Shown in pieces: positions 1-11,514 of a stretch of 64,000 bases of DNA. Position 1 is the first letter of the stretch, and each line of letters begins with the position of its first letter. Both the position numbers and the translations under genes were made by a program. The notes under the pieces are model-generated. The model ran no database searches. It was not told the DNA's origin and saw only the letters and a list, made by a program, of their open reading frames with translations. Origin of the DNA: Cardiocondyla obscurior (taxonomy: Eukaryota; Arthropoda; Insecta; Hymenoptera; Formicidae); the NCBI RefSeq assembly GCF_019399895.1, contig NC_091870.1:6121001-6185000 (forward strand), in the 5' to 3' direction.

Positions 1-796
1 TGCTTAACTCTTAAACGGCACTGTCCGGGCTACTCCGTTTCCTTTCGGTTTACATTTTGGAGTCTGGCGTCGAGACTCCGAACGAGACTCTTTGTGGACT
101 CGCTGGACGTTGAGGGGAAAGAATATGTTAGGGATGCTTGAGAAAAATTAAGGAAACCTTCAGGAAATTTCGACGTTTGAAAATCGTCTTGGATTATTGT
201 AACTCAGTGTTTTTTTTGAGAGTTGATTTTGTCTTGACAAAGAATCAATAGTGTGCAAGATTTAGGTTTTTGATTCGGAACTTTCGGGATTTTGATTCTG
301 ATGTTTTATAATTAATTTGTGAGTTGAGGAAATAAATTTTGCTGTAAGTAAATCTATTTATTTAAATAGGCATATAACAAGATAGATAGCAATTGTAAAA
401 AAATTGTGGTGATAATTAGAAAACATGATAATAATGATTATTATATTACAATTGTATATAATTATATATTGATATTTCTATCAATTAAAATACCAAAAAC
501 ATGATTCTATCATCAGTTTTAATTGCTGCTTCAAATAATTATGTAATATTTTAAGAAAAATTGCTAACAATTTAATGAAAAAGTCAACTTTGATATATAT
601 ATATATATAAAGTAAAAAAGAAAAAGATATTTATGTTAATAACACAATGTACTTAAAATTACATAAAATATTGAAAGCAAATATATTCTTGGATCAAACA
701 CCCTTTAACTCTTCTAAACAGAGTAGAAGTTGACTCATATCTTATAATTTTGTTTCACTTACATGTTTATTTTTTAGGTACTGTGCTTGTTAAAAA
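1..796 (+). other. 5' flank and probable non-coding leader of the zinc-finger gene
   Basis: No coding region is seen upstream of the ATG at 797. A good donor (GCT|gtaagt) follows base 343. An acceptor (ttttttag) ends at 777, with the ATG 19 bases later. Bases 1-343 are more GC-rich than the AT-rich 344-777 and may be a non-coding first exon, with 344-777 as its intron. A short (TA)n run lies at about 592-610. The transcription start cannot be fixed from sequence. Confidence 0.4.
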
Positions 797-3575
797 ATGG
801 AAATATCATCAGAGATCCTAGAGAGCCTAGTTATGGATAACAAGGATGTTATAGAAGTGTTGAAGCAGGAAAATGTCACACAAGAGGACATTATATTTGA
901 GTCCAAGGAAACTGGTGAAGATTCTGAGGAGACAGAAATAGAGGAAATTATAGAAATAATAGAAGAGGTTGAAGAAGAAGGTGATGAGGCATCCATAGAT
1001 GACAATATATTGGACAAAGACAAGTTGGCAGATGTGCAAGACGCTGAAACAGGTGAAAAGACAGAAAGAAATGACAGAGCAACTAGTAAAATTATAAAGC
1101 TTTACAGTTTTGAAGAAGAGAACTCGACGCTTACCTCACAGTTCGAGAAGCCAATCAAGAATGAAAATAGCACCCAGAAAGTTACGAAAAAGCAAATAAT
1201 AAATTACGACGTCGATGAAGATTGGCAGGACGAAGAGGTGGAGCGCGTGGATGAGCTGGATAATTCCGAGTTGGCGGATAATCGCACGAGCTCCCCGCGG
1301 ACGCAGGCCGACAAAAAACAAAATAATCAGACCGTTTTGCTGTCGTCGAACAGATTGGACCTGAAAATCCACATGGACGGAAAAGTGGAAGGAACTGGAA
1401 CTAGCATTGAAGATGGCGAGTCGACTCAAGAAATAGTGAAGAATGAAGAAAATAATCTGCTGTACACTGTGCTTGGGACGAAGAAGCAAGACCTTGGCGC
1501 TAAGCAGCCACAAGAAAAACTTGACGATCAATTCGTCAGAGTCAGTATTGAATTATCTGAATTGAAAGTAGTTTTAAATATTATCAATTTAATGAGCAAT
1601 TCTTGTTTTTAGATGGAACGACTTGAAGAAAATACTATACCGGTCGAAGGTACTATTTACTATGAAGGCGATAATATGGAGACGCTGTATGTAGCACAAG
1701 CCATTGATGATAACGAACAATATCAATATGATAACACGACGATAGAACAGGACGAGGGGCAGGTGTCTTGGGAAACGACGAATCAGGAGGCCAATCAAAA
1801 TCAGGAAGAAGACAATTCTCAAGTAATGCAACAGTTCTATTCGAAGAACTCGTAATTTACCGTCTATTTAAACTTTTAAAATGCAATTTTATTAAATAGT
1901 TTATCAAGACTGTTTATTAAATGAATTTTTTGTGAGTAACAAATAAATATAAGAACGCCTTTTGTTCTTTTTTTTTTTTAGGATCAAATATTTTTGCACG
2001 AAGACGAAGATGGTCAGTTGTACTTCAAAGACGCCAGTGGAACTCTACAACCGGTCTACCTAACTGAGGATGGAAATTATGCGATCGCTGAAAACTCTGA
2101 TGACAATAAGGAGTCACAATCTAAATCACTTCAGAACAGCAGCACGGTCGAGGAGGATTCTTTTATTTTGCCCGACATGGATTTGAAATCTGCTTCTAGT
2201 AAACAGGTACCATTGCTAACAGTTAATAATGTACGTAGTTACAGTCAAAATCCGAAATTTATCAAAATATAATAAAATATAATTTTATTTTCATTAAACA
2301 GAATTAAAATTGTACAATAATTGACTTTGCTTTTTAATAGAAACAGATTCGATATTTTAGATTTTGACTGCACCATGCATAACAGAAACGAATAACTCAT
2401 TTTTTTTTATTTCTTTAATTTTATAGACAACGAGTAGCACCGTGTCGTCGTCGTCACTGCAAGATTTCGACAATGAGGATAATACCGTGACTATATCCTT
2501 AATAATTTCGGAGGATGAGAATGGACAGAAGAGAACTCAAGTCATTATACCGACGACAGACAATTTGAAGTGTGATATCTGTAATAAGAGCTTCAAGACG
2601 TCTTTCCAGTTGCTCAGGCACAATAGACTAAAGCACGCTCGTGAGGAGGATATTACTACAAGAAATTTCCCATGCGATTCGTGTCCCAAAAGGTTGGTTG
2701 AAATCAGAGGTGAAAAAAAAGAAAATAAATTTTTTAACAATTAAAATTTTTATAAAATCAAATTTTTCTTTTTGACTAGGTACCCAGATCAAGGCTCGCT
2801 TGCCCGCCACCGGAAGACGCACACCCTTGACCGGCCGTTCCAGTGCTTGGAGTGCCACAAGAACTTCCCGACGTCCACGGCGTTACGTCGTCATCTGACG
2901 CTGCACAATTCCCAATCACGGCCTCTTCCTTGCATCTACTGCGGTCGGCGATTTATGGACAAGACCAGTCTGGCGAAGCACGAGGAGTCTCACATGCCGA
3001 ACGAGCAGCGCAAATACACGTGTGACATATGCCAGAAGACTTTCCACCACATAACCGACCTGAGTATGCACAAGAAGCATCATGATCCTGACAAGAAGTT
3101 CGACTGCGAGGTGTGTGGTCGTGAATTTAACAGATTGAACAATCTGCAGAGACACATGCTGGTGCACCAGCAAGTATGTACTTCTATTTCAACCTCACGC
3201 CTCTCTTTGTAACTTACAAGAGAGTATTATTTCAAACACTAACGTAATTTTATATTTTTTCACTCTTTCAATTTTCTCATTTTAATCTATAAATTATCTT
3301 TTTGTAAACAGCAACAGGGAGGAAACGAAGAGATACTCTCCTGCGATGTGTGCGGCATAACCTACAAGTTCATGAGCTCGTTAACGAGGCACATGGTGAC
3401 CACGCACATGAATCCTGAGAAGCTGCGGCAGCAGGCAGAGGAGCAGCGGAGAAAACGTGAGAACAACTACCGGAAATACCTAGAACATCGGAAGATGTAT
3501 GAGACTCAGAATTATGGTACAACAAAGCGTACAAAATACAACTTACTTGCCGGAGATAACGATGAAACAGCCTGA
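797..3575 (+). CDS. C2H2 zinc-finger protein with acidic N-terminus (seven fingers)
   Basis: Six coding exons: 797-1540, 1613-1822, 1982-2206, 2427-2692, 2780-3173 and 3312-3575. The joined frame encodes about 700 residues. The first ~390 residues are rich in Glu, Asp, Asn and Gln, with no recognisable domain and no ZAD. Seven C2H2 fingers follow, starting with CDICNKSF and CDSCPKRY and ending with CDVCGITY, which closes on HMVTTH. Fingers two to six are tightly spaced. The second finger is split by the intron at 2693-2779, inside its CPKR|Y segment. A basic tail follows the last finger. C2H2 arrays usually bind DNA in the nucleus, and the acidic region could be an activation or partner-binding surface; that is inference. 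The start is the first Met after the acceptor at 777. I cannot name an ortholog. The gene is tail-to-tail with JMJD7. Confidence 0.88.
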
Positions 3576-3742
3576 CTTGAATTTTCTCGTAGTTCTCTGG
3601 CAGTTTCATAAAAAAAAGAAATCAATATTATAATTTCTGTGAGAGTAATACATATATTAATAATATCTTTGTATCATTGATAAGAAATGCATTTAATTTA
3701 ATAAGTATATATTAGCACATCAACTAAAACAAAAAAGAAAAA

Positions 3743-3746
<4 letters not shown>

Positions 3747-3807
<61 letters not shown>

Positions 3808-3820
3808 ATATATTATATAT
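3747..3820. repeat. (TA)n microsatellite
   Basis: About 70 bases of nearly uninterrupted TA repeats, broken twice by an extra TATTATA unit. It lies in the 3' flank of the zinc-finger gene. It is probably length-variable and prone to cruciform extrusion. Confidence 0.9.
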
Positions 3821-3895
3821 ACACATATGTCTTGATTAATGCATAATTATATTTCATTACAGAACAATGTACAATGTAACGAGGTACTGTAAGCT

Positions 3896-4103
3896 ATACT
3901 GTAAAAAAAAAAGGTTACACATAAATTATTTACTGTAATGTATGCATAATTGTACTGCAAAAAATTTAGTGAATTAACATAAATAATAAAAAATAAAATT
4001 AATTAATAGTGAAATCCTTATAACTATTAATTATCTAAATTCAGTAAATTTTTTGCAGTATAATTTATACATGTATTATAGTAGGTAATGTTTTACAGTG
4101 TGT
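3896..4103. mobile_element. Hairpin, MITE-like inverted-repeat element
   Basis: A 28-base arm at 3948-3975 (core TACTGCAAAAAATTTA) returns inverted at 4038-4065 with 26 of 28 bases matching. Weaker symmetry continues inward (AATTAATAGT against ACTATTAATT). It also continues outward to ends resembling an ACTGTAAAA terminus and its complement TTTTACAGT. There is no coding capacity. The length of about 200 bp, AT content and near-complete foldback fit a non-autonomous DNA-transposon relic. No target-site duplication was confirmed, so a simple palindrome remains possible. Confidence 0.5.
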
Positions 4104-4329
4104 AATTGACACACATGATATACATATGCACTTGCAAATATATAATATCACAGTCAAAGTCTGTCGAAACAATTTTTTTATTAGACAGAATTAAATCTGT
4201 CAGTAGAAAAGTATGTTTAATTGAAAAATTATTTAATTGTGTCTCGTAAAAATGAGTTTCGACATATTTTAGATTTTGACAAATATAGAGAAATAAATAT
4301 ACAGATATATAAATAGGTAGACGAGTGTG

Positions 4330-4370
4330 AAAGAGAGAGAGAGAGAGAAAGAAAGAAAAAGAACGAAAGA
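4330..4370. repeat. (GA)n / purine tract
   Basis: A GA-repeat grades into GAAA units, all purine on the plus strand. It is simple sequence in the 3' flank of JMJD7. Confidence 0.8.
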
Positions 4371-4497
4371 TAAAATTACAGACGTATAAGTATAAGAATT
4401 CTCTTAGTTTCTTGCATGCACCAAATGACTTAAAAATAAACTAGCATCGTCTACATACATGGATATCTGAAGCGTGCCTTACTCACCACTCGCTCCC

Positions 4498-6261
4498 TCA
4501 CTCGCACAACGTTTCGAGTGCTTTGAAGTAGGCGTATTTAATATCAAACTCCATATCGTACCAGTAATTGATGGATACGCAAGCGTGAGACTGTGTCACA
4601 TGGTGGAACCATAAGGACGGCAGGTACAATAAATCTCCAGCTTTAAGTGTGACTCTCAGCTTATGTGTGTTACGATACTCCGGATATCTGTAAGCGAAAG
4701 TTCTGTTTATTCTTTATCTTCAACAATAAATGTCATTTTGAAAGTGAAATTACTACTGTTGTGTGACTAAACTGTTCGTAATCTGGATTTAAAGGATCAA
4801 CGCATATCCACGGCGTCAACGGGAGATCTTCCTTCAAGCCGGACGTCTCGTTAACCATCGATTCGATAACCCATTTCCCAGGTTCACGTTCCTTGTAAGT
4901 AGCAGATGGATACTCCTGATACGGAATCCATGGCAAATCTGTAGGGGGATGCAGGATAAAAGTCTTCTCTCCGGACACGACGCAGTAGATGTTTTCATAA
5001 GGGTCTTTGTGCACTAGAAATTGAAGAAACGGTTCGCAATCTAAACGTGTCAGCCTTTAAAGTTAATACAATTGTAAAGTTACGTAAGTAGAACCGAGTT
5101 TTTTCACTTTTGAAATTATGAGAATGGGATTTTATGTTACAACGCTTTGTTTTATTTAGATTTGTGCTGAAAGGCTTCACTTGGAACTCACAGTGAGAGA
5201 AAAAAAAAAAAAAAAACATTTAAATCTAAATACATATTACTAATATTAAAATTAATTAGTAATAATGTAATCTAAATTAAAATGTATGAGTTTCAATGAA
5301 ATTTTAGATGGAAAGCGACATCGATTGTGTTTCCTGAATGGGACGCAGTTTGAAGTATACTTTGATAAGAAACTTTACTGGAGGTCACTGCTCTCTTGTC
5401 TCCCATCCAAAAATTCACAGCGTCGGGCTGCTTTCCGAAAGCTTCGCTGGCCCATGATATCTCGGTTTCTGCGTCCGGCCACAGCTTGTGGAAGCTGTGC
5501 AGGAAATTAGAGTTCTGTTGTTGTATGTAAAACACACTGTCCTCCCTCGTATGTTCCAGGGTGTCAAGAAACTCCGACATAGGAAGCAGACGTTCTTCAG
5601 GCATTACGAAAAATTCCATGTTATCTCGTTTCGCTATTGCGTCTGCATAGCCGTTTGGTGTTACAGCAACTGAGACAAGCTCATCGCCAAGCACCTTACG
5701 GAAGTAGGGAATAGACCATTTTTCGACAGCTGGCCAGTGTTTTATCCCGTTTCTTATTACTAAAGGGACGTTCTTCGAAACGTATTCCCGGTAGAAAGCC
5801 AGTGGTGTAACAGTGCCAACTGTTTCTGTAATTTCGCTGTGAAGGTACAGCTCTGCAATATAAGAAAATAAAATAATTTTAAATAATTAAAAACAATAAA
5901 AAAAGATTAGCTATAAAAAAAATGTTTTACTATAATTATAGAAAATCTTATCTTTTTTTTATACAATGTAAAAAGATTTGTCAATTGTGTAATAAACACA
6001 ATATTGTAGCAACATTACAATTATTATAATGTAACAAGTGAATTAATTTTCTTTATCAATTTTATTTGATTAATTAATTTTTTTATTTCTTTGTTTACAT
6101 GTTGCGCGCCTTTTAGGTTACGTCACGCTACTTCGTCGTGATTCCTGATGAATATTAGGTTATGTTCCGCATTCTCGGGAAAACAAACTGAAGGACGAAC
6201 CTCTCGCCTCTTGCGACAAGATGTGACATGCTTGTCGGATTTTGGCCTCGGCGTTCGACAT
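4498..6261 (-). CDS. JMJD7: JmjC-domain lysyl hydroxylase, JMJD7 family
   Basis: Four coding exons in transcript order: 6261-6201, 5852-5379, 5013-4773 and 4687-4498. Together they make 966 bases and 321 residues; vertebrate JMJD7 is close to 316. The start was chosen because the 20-residue first exon (MSNAEAKIRQACHILSQEAR) ends in a donor of the right phase. Family-typical stretches include HWPAVEKW, VSVAVTPNGYADA and DAVNFWMGD. The Fe(II)-binding HxD is H180-K-D182, with the distal histidine at H287 or H288 in LWFHHV. All three metal ligands appear present, so the enzyme should be active. JMJD7 is a 2-oxoglutarate oxygenase known to hydroxylate lysine in DRG-type GTPases. The third exon uses a weak donor (ACA|gtttag), chosen because it alone restores frame and the Q-YPEY junction. 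The gene is head-to-head with the SLC26 gene. Confidence 0.92.
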
Positions 6262-7126
6262 CGCTCAACAAACACAAAGTGTGGAAAGAAACATCACAAA
6301 ACATTAGTTGATAATCTACTCCGCCGAGGATGTCAGCGGCCGACACAGCTGACGGCCGCGGGGTCAGCAGATTCGAATTCAAGGTCGAACTGAAATTCAC
6401 TTGACACTGCAAACGTTTCATAGCACCTTTCGCCTTCTTCGTTCATTAAAAGATAGAAAAAAAGGAGAGTTTAGAAGTCATTGGTAATGTCAAATGACCT
6501 ACAGCCCTAACAGCAAATATCGAGCAGTAATCAACGCTAATAGATCCAGTTCGATTATTAGTCACGTCACGTGTTGCCGATGACCGCCTCGCTAGACCAC
6601 AAAAGAACGTTTTTTATACATAAGTCCGATAATGCGCGGATAAATAATGTAAGTTTTGAGTTCCCAATAACTAATTTCTAAGTTAAATGATATCTTAGAA
6701 GTGTTTCATTAATTTTATTTAATAATATATGTTATATAATATTGACAGCAACAGTATGTTAAGTATTGAATTTAGATAACATAGTCATTAATTTATTTCT
6801 ATTAATCATTTATATTTTATTAATGGTTATGCATCTGAGAATGATAACTGAACATTCTGAGCTTATGTAACATTAAAAAAACCAATATACATATTTATAT
6901 GGATGTTTTTTTTTTAATCAGATTTAGATGTGATAGTGGAAGGTTTTAATCAGAAGTATGCAATTACAAGTGATAGAGAAAGTATTGAGAGCTCTGGAAG
7001 TACTTTATCTGAAGCTGACAAGATATCTCTATTGTTTATGTATGTGTGCTGATTAGAATTTAATTGTAGATATCAAGAAGAGTGACCAAAGAGCTTGGAA
7101 GTTAGTTCTTGAAACCAATTGCAGTC
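6262..7126. promoter_or_regulatory. Divergent promoter region between JMJD7 and SLC26
   Basis: About 865 bases separate the two start codons, which point away from each other, so both promoters should lie here. The JMJD7-proximal 300 bases are GC-richer than the rest. A perfect CACGTG E-box is at 6568-6573, inside a doubled CACGTCACGTG arrangement. The SLC26-proximal part is AT-rich and may contain leader exon and intron sequence. No clear TATA box was identified for either gene. Confidence 0.5.
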
Positions 7127-10100
7127 ATGGACAAGGATAACAGCTTGCTACAAATACGTTTTGAAAGGCCTCTCTATGAGCATGAAGCCTTGAACCAGAA
7201 TTATGACTATGAACAGCCAAAGTCATCCTGTAAGTTGCAAGGGTGAGGCTACTAATGCTGTTGCTGCATTGACATATGTAGTTTACAATTTTACATTCTG
7301 GCTGCTTTCCTTTTAGGGAACACAGTCGACACTCTTGAGTCGAGTCAACACTTTCGTCACTTTCCATTTTAAATTTTATTGCGTGTCAATGTGTGTTTTC
7401 TAAAAGAAAAGCAGCAAGCATAATAATTTACGGATTATCTGTCTCCAGTGATGCGGGATGTAATAAGCGAAATCAAGCCCAAGAACTGGCAGTCCTGTGT
7501 GACATCGGTAATACCAGTAGTGCGATGGCTCAGCCATTATAATTGGAAGGAAAATATACTACCTGATATCATCTCGGGTTTAACTGTTGCGATCATGCAC
7601 ATACCACAAGGCATGGCCTATGCGCTCCTTGGAAATCTTCCGCCAGTAGTCGGGATTTACATGGCCTTCTTTCCTGTCTTTGTGTACTTTTTCTTCGGCA
7701 CGTCTAAGCATGTATCCATAGGTGAGACTGCAAAGTAATAAGATATATTTTATTTGTATTAAAACGTAAATAATCCTCATTTATAATATTATGGTTTTTT
7801 TTTATATTTATCGAACGATAAAGATAGAACGACGTTAGAAGTGAAAATTATCTGAGTTTTGGCATTTAAAATATTTTTAATTTGTTAGGAACTTTCGCCG
7901 TGGTTTGTCTGATGACCGGTAAGGTGGTGACGTTTTACTCGAATCCACACGTGGACCATACGTTTGTGAACATCTCGGACGCTGCTTTACAAGATATTAA
8001 GAATGTCGCACCTGTATATACGCCTATGCAAGTAGCAACGGCTGTGACACTAATGGTTGGGATACTTCAGGTAAACTTTTTATTGCTTTTGAAAGTGCAT
8101 CAGAACTGAAAAAGGAAAGTAAAATAACTTTTTTATTGTAGATAATAATGTATACATTTCGATTAGGCATTGTTACAACACTGCTGAGTGAAACTTTAGT
8201 CAATAGCTTTACAACTGCGGCTGCCGTTTACGTTCTAATATCTCAAATCCAGGATCTTCTTGGCTTGAAACTTCCAAAGCATAAAGGATATTTTAAATTG
8301 ATCTTCGTAAGTGGATATAATACATATTTTTAAATATTATACATTATTAATGTATTTACCTAAATGTGAATTAATATAGTATAAAAAAATAAAAATTGGT
8401 ATTTTTTCAATTTTAGACTGTTATAAACGTATTTAAAGAGATTAGTAACACCAATGTGGTTGCTGCAATAGTCTCAGTTGTGTCAATTGTTATTCTTGTT
8501 TTTAGCAACGAATTTTTAAAGGTGAGCAACACATTAACTTTATATTTTTATTTAGTTTTGTAAAAGGAAGTAACGTGTGATTTATTTTATATTATTTATA
8601 TTATATTATTTATACTATATTTTATGATATATTTCATAGCCAAGAATGAGCAAAAAGTGCAGCATACCAATACCCATTGAACTGATTGCAGTAATTGGTG
8701 GAACACTGGTCTCTCGTTATTTCGATTTACCAAAGATTTATAATATCGAAACTGTTGGGCATATTCCTACGGGGTACGTAAATCATCCTTAACATAATAG
8801 TTAAAAAAAATTAATTTCTTTTAAAATATATTTAATATTAAACACATATCTTTATATCTTTATTAATTTTTTTTAACCAGATGTAAAACTTTAATTGTTG
8901 CTTTCCCGCGATGTCGATTGGTTCTTGTAACATATATTTTTATATTACATACATTTTTTTTTCTTTTTACATATTTTAAACTAGACTTCCTAAGATTGAG
9001 GTGCCAAGTTTCGAATTATTACCCTTAGTATTGGTTGACAGTATTGCGATAACCATGGTTTCGTATACCATCACTATATCCATGGCATTAATATTCGCGC
9101 AAAAGCTCAATTACGAGATAGACTCGAACCAGGAACTTCTCGCGATGGTGAGTCACTGACATTACATTACGATTATCTTATTGATTTTCGATTAATAATT
9201 ACTGACGAATGATTCTAATTGCAGGGATTCAGCAACATAGTAGGGTCTTTCTTTTCCTGCATGCCGATATCAGCTTCCTTGAGCAGATCCCTCATTCAGC
9301 AGACTGTCGGTGGACGCACACAAATAGCAAGCATCGTGTCCTGCTTATTATTACTTATTATACTTCTGTGGATCGGACCATTTTTTGAACTCTTACCGAG
9401 ATGCGTTTTAGCTTCCATAATAATTGTACGTATAAACCGTGCACTCTAAAGAAATCTCAAGTAGCTTGTAATAAAACATTTAATTTTCAAAGTTTTTTTT
9501 TGTGCAGGTAGCATTAAAAGGAATGTTTCAACAAGCCGGTCAGCTTATTAAATACTGGAAGCTGAACAAGGCTGACGCTGTAATTTGGGTTGTAACATTT
9601 CTTGTCGTTACACTTATAAACATCGATATTGGGCTACTTGCGGGATTGCTTGTGTCGTTGATTATGATTCTGTTGCAAGCTATTCGACCCTATACGTGTC
9701 TGTTGGGTCACATACCTCATACGGACTTGTTCCTGGACACAAGTAGATACAAAGCGGTAAAAAAATTAAAAATTAAATTTTTTGGCAACTTCATCTATCA
9801 GGTAATCATGTATCTATCTTCATCTTTCTTTTTAAATAAATATAGATACGTGTTTACCTGATAGATAAATTTCTCATGAAGTTAAAAGCAACTGGTATTA
9901 AATCTGTTACATTGAATTTGTTTCAGGCGGTGGAGCTACATGGTATAAAAATATTCCATTACTGCGGGACCCTGAACTTCGCCAATAACAGTTACTTCAA
10001 GTCTATCATATATAGACTCGTAGGAGTGTGTCCGCAGAAGATCATCAAACACAGAAGAGAATCGCCCGAAGAAGGCTGTTTCCTGGAAGAAAAGGACTCT

Positions 10101-10364
10101 ACAAATTCGTGCAGATTGAAGTGCGTAATTATGGACATGAGTGCATTAAGTTACATCGACCCCAGTAGCGTTCAAGTACTACACGTGATCGTGGAAGAAT
10201 TCACGAAAGTGAATGTCGAATTTTACTTCGTTAACTGTCCTAGTCCCATTTTCGAGACGATCAAGAGATGCGATTTGTACCTGTACGGGACAATACCGTT
10301 GAAAATCTTCGCAACTATACAAGATGCCGTTGCTTATTTTCAAAATAAAATTAGTCTGAGGTAA
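7127..10364 (+). CDS. SLC26/SulP-family anion (sulfate) transporter
   Basis: Ten coding exons: 7127-7229, 7449-7721, 7889-8070, 8142-8306, 8417-8521, 8640-8773, 8985-9147, 9225-9425, 9508-9756 and 9927-10364. The joined CDS is 2013 bases, 670 residues. The N-terminus is cytosolic. The SulP signature is clear at about residues 98-126 (PPVVGIYMAFFPV, then FFFGTSKHVSIG). Multiple hydrophobic membrane spans follow. The C-terminus carries a STAS domain (about 505-665), including YKAAVELHGIKIF and DMSALSYIDPSSVQVL. The STAS intervening loop is short. Family members exchange sulfate, chloride, bicarbonate, oxalate or related anions across membranes; the substrate here cannot be read from sequence. 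The start is the ATG at 7127, in a short first exon with a gtaagt donor that joins in phase to 7449. The gene is tail-to-tail with SLC25A3. Confidence 0.92.
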
Positions 10365-11514
10365 CAAAATAATTTTCTATCATATCATATAAAAAAAAAA
10401 AATGTATATGAATATTTTTGAGACAGCTATATTGATGTAGAGCAGAGAACGTGCGTTCATTTTCGCGTCATCGTTTATTATAATATTCTACTTAATTAAA
10501 TATAATATTTCGTCTCCGCAAGATATTTATATTGTCCATGAGAATATTTTATTTACTATTTTTTTTTTACAATGCAACGCAACGTTACTTACGCAATTAA
10601 TTATAGAGACTGTACGGGAAGAAAAGTGATATAAATGTACTGTAATGAATATTTCATCCCATGCTGTACTTAAAAGCGAGGAATCGTGAACTTTCTTTCC
10701 ACGGTACATATTGAAATTAAATGCTTTTCATATGTCATCACGAATTGGTTTAACATATATAAATAACACAAGACATTCCGTTTTGCTTATATTAAAAAGT
10801 GCATAGTTCGACCTATGTTTTTAATTACAATAAAAATACATTTTATTTATTACTCAATGTTTATGTTCTGAATAAAATTCATGTATTAACTCGTCAGATC
10901 AAAAAATTTTCAACATATCTTACAAATCTAATTTACCGTGAGGGCATATGAAAATATTAATTTATTTCAATGTACATTATATACAAAGAAACAAAAATTT
11001 ATATAATTTCTAACGTTGTTAAAAAAAATGATTAAGTCATCGATACATTTTGTAAATTGTTACATCCTCTACACGTCTGATTCGACTTGTATTATTGATT
11101 CTCATTATACTTTGGAAAAAGGAGAAGAAGCAATATAACGTGTGATTGAGCAATCGTCCTGTTTATTTACAGCGATCACTCTATGTACAGCGACAGCTCG
11201 CGGTTACCTTCGATAATCCGTGGCTGTTACGAGTTAAATTTACCGTGCCTCCGATAATTACAGAATCAGCACGATCCTATATCTCCTAATTGTAAGACAC
11301 AATTGTTCTCTAATCATGCGGCAGTGTTGCCCGTCGACGCTGCTGTATAGTGCTGCAGAATAAATATTCCAAAATAAAATAGGACACATACATCGTTCAA
11401 CAATGCGCGATATGAAAGATCTGAAGTTGCAATTGCTTTATACGCTTCTCTTTTTTTCTAAATCCGCGATCGCGACCGGAACAACGATCGGCGCGCTCAT
11501 CACAGAGACCGCGC
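10365..11514. other. Intergenic, convergent 3' flanks of SLC26 and SLC25A3
   Basis: AT-rich DNA without a supportable gene. Plus-strand AATAAA signals occur near 10828 and 10872 and could end the SLC26 message. A TTTATT at about 11161 (AATAAA on the minus strand) could serve SLC25A3. I see no repeat or RNA gene. Confidence 0.55.

Larger units (their letters stand above)
3576..4497. other. Intergenic, convergent 3' flanks of the zinc-finger gene and JMJD7
   Basis: This AT-rich stretch between two convergent genes has no coding frame worth calling. It holds a long (TA)n microsatellite, a hairpin-forming inverted-repeat element and a (GA)n tract, listed separately. AATAAA-type signals occur (for example near 4291 and 4434), but I cannot assign one to a gene. 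Confidence 0.6.

Noticed and set aside
7317..7375. Possible extra SLC26 exon after an acceptor-like tttccttttag
   Set aside because: The frame continuing from exon 1 runs into TAA within about 55 bases. Joining 7229 to 7449 instead keeps frame and family similarity.
9757..9861. Open frame continuing past SLC26 exon 9
   Set aside because: The GCG|gtaaaa donor joined to 9927 gives the conserved STAS strand YKAAVELHGIKIF. The read-through is intron sequence.
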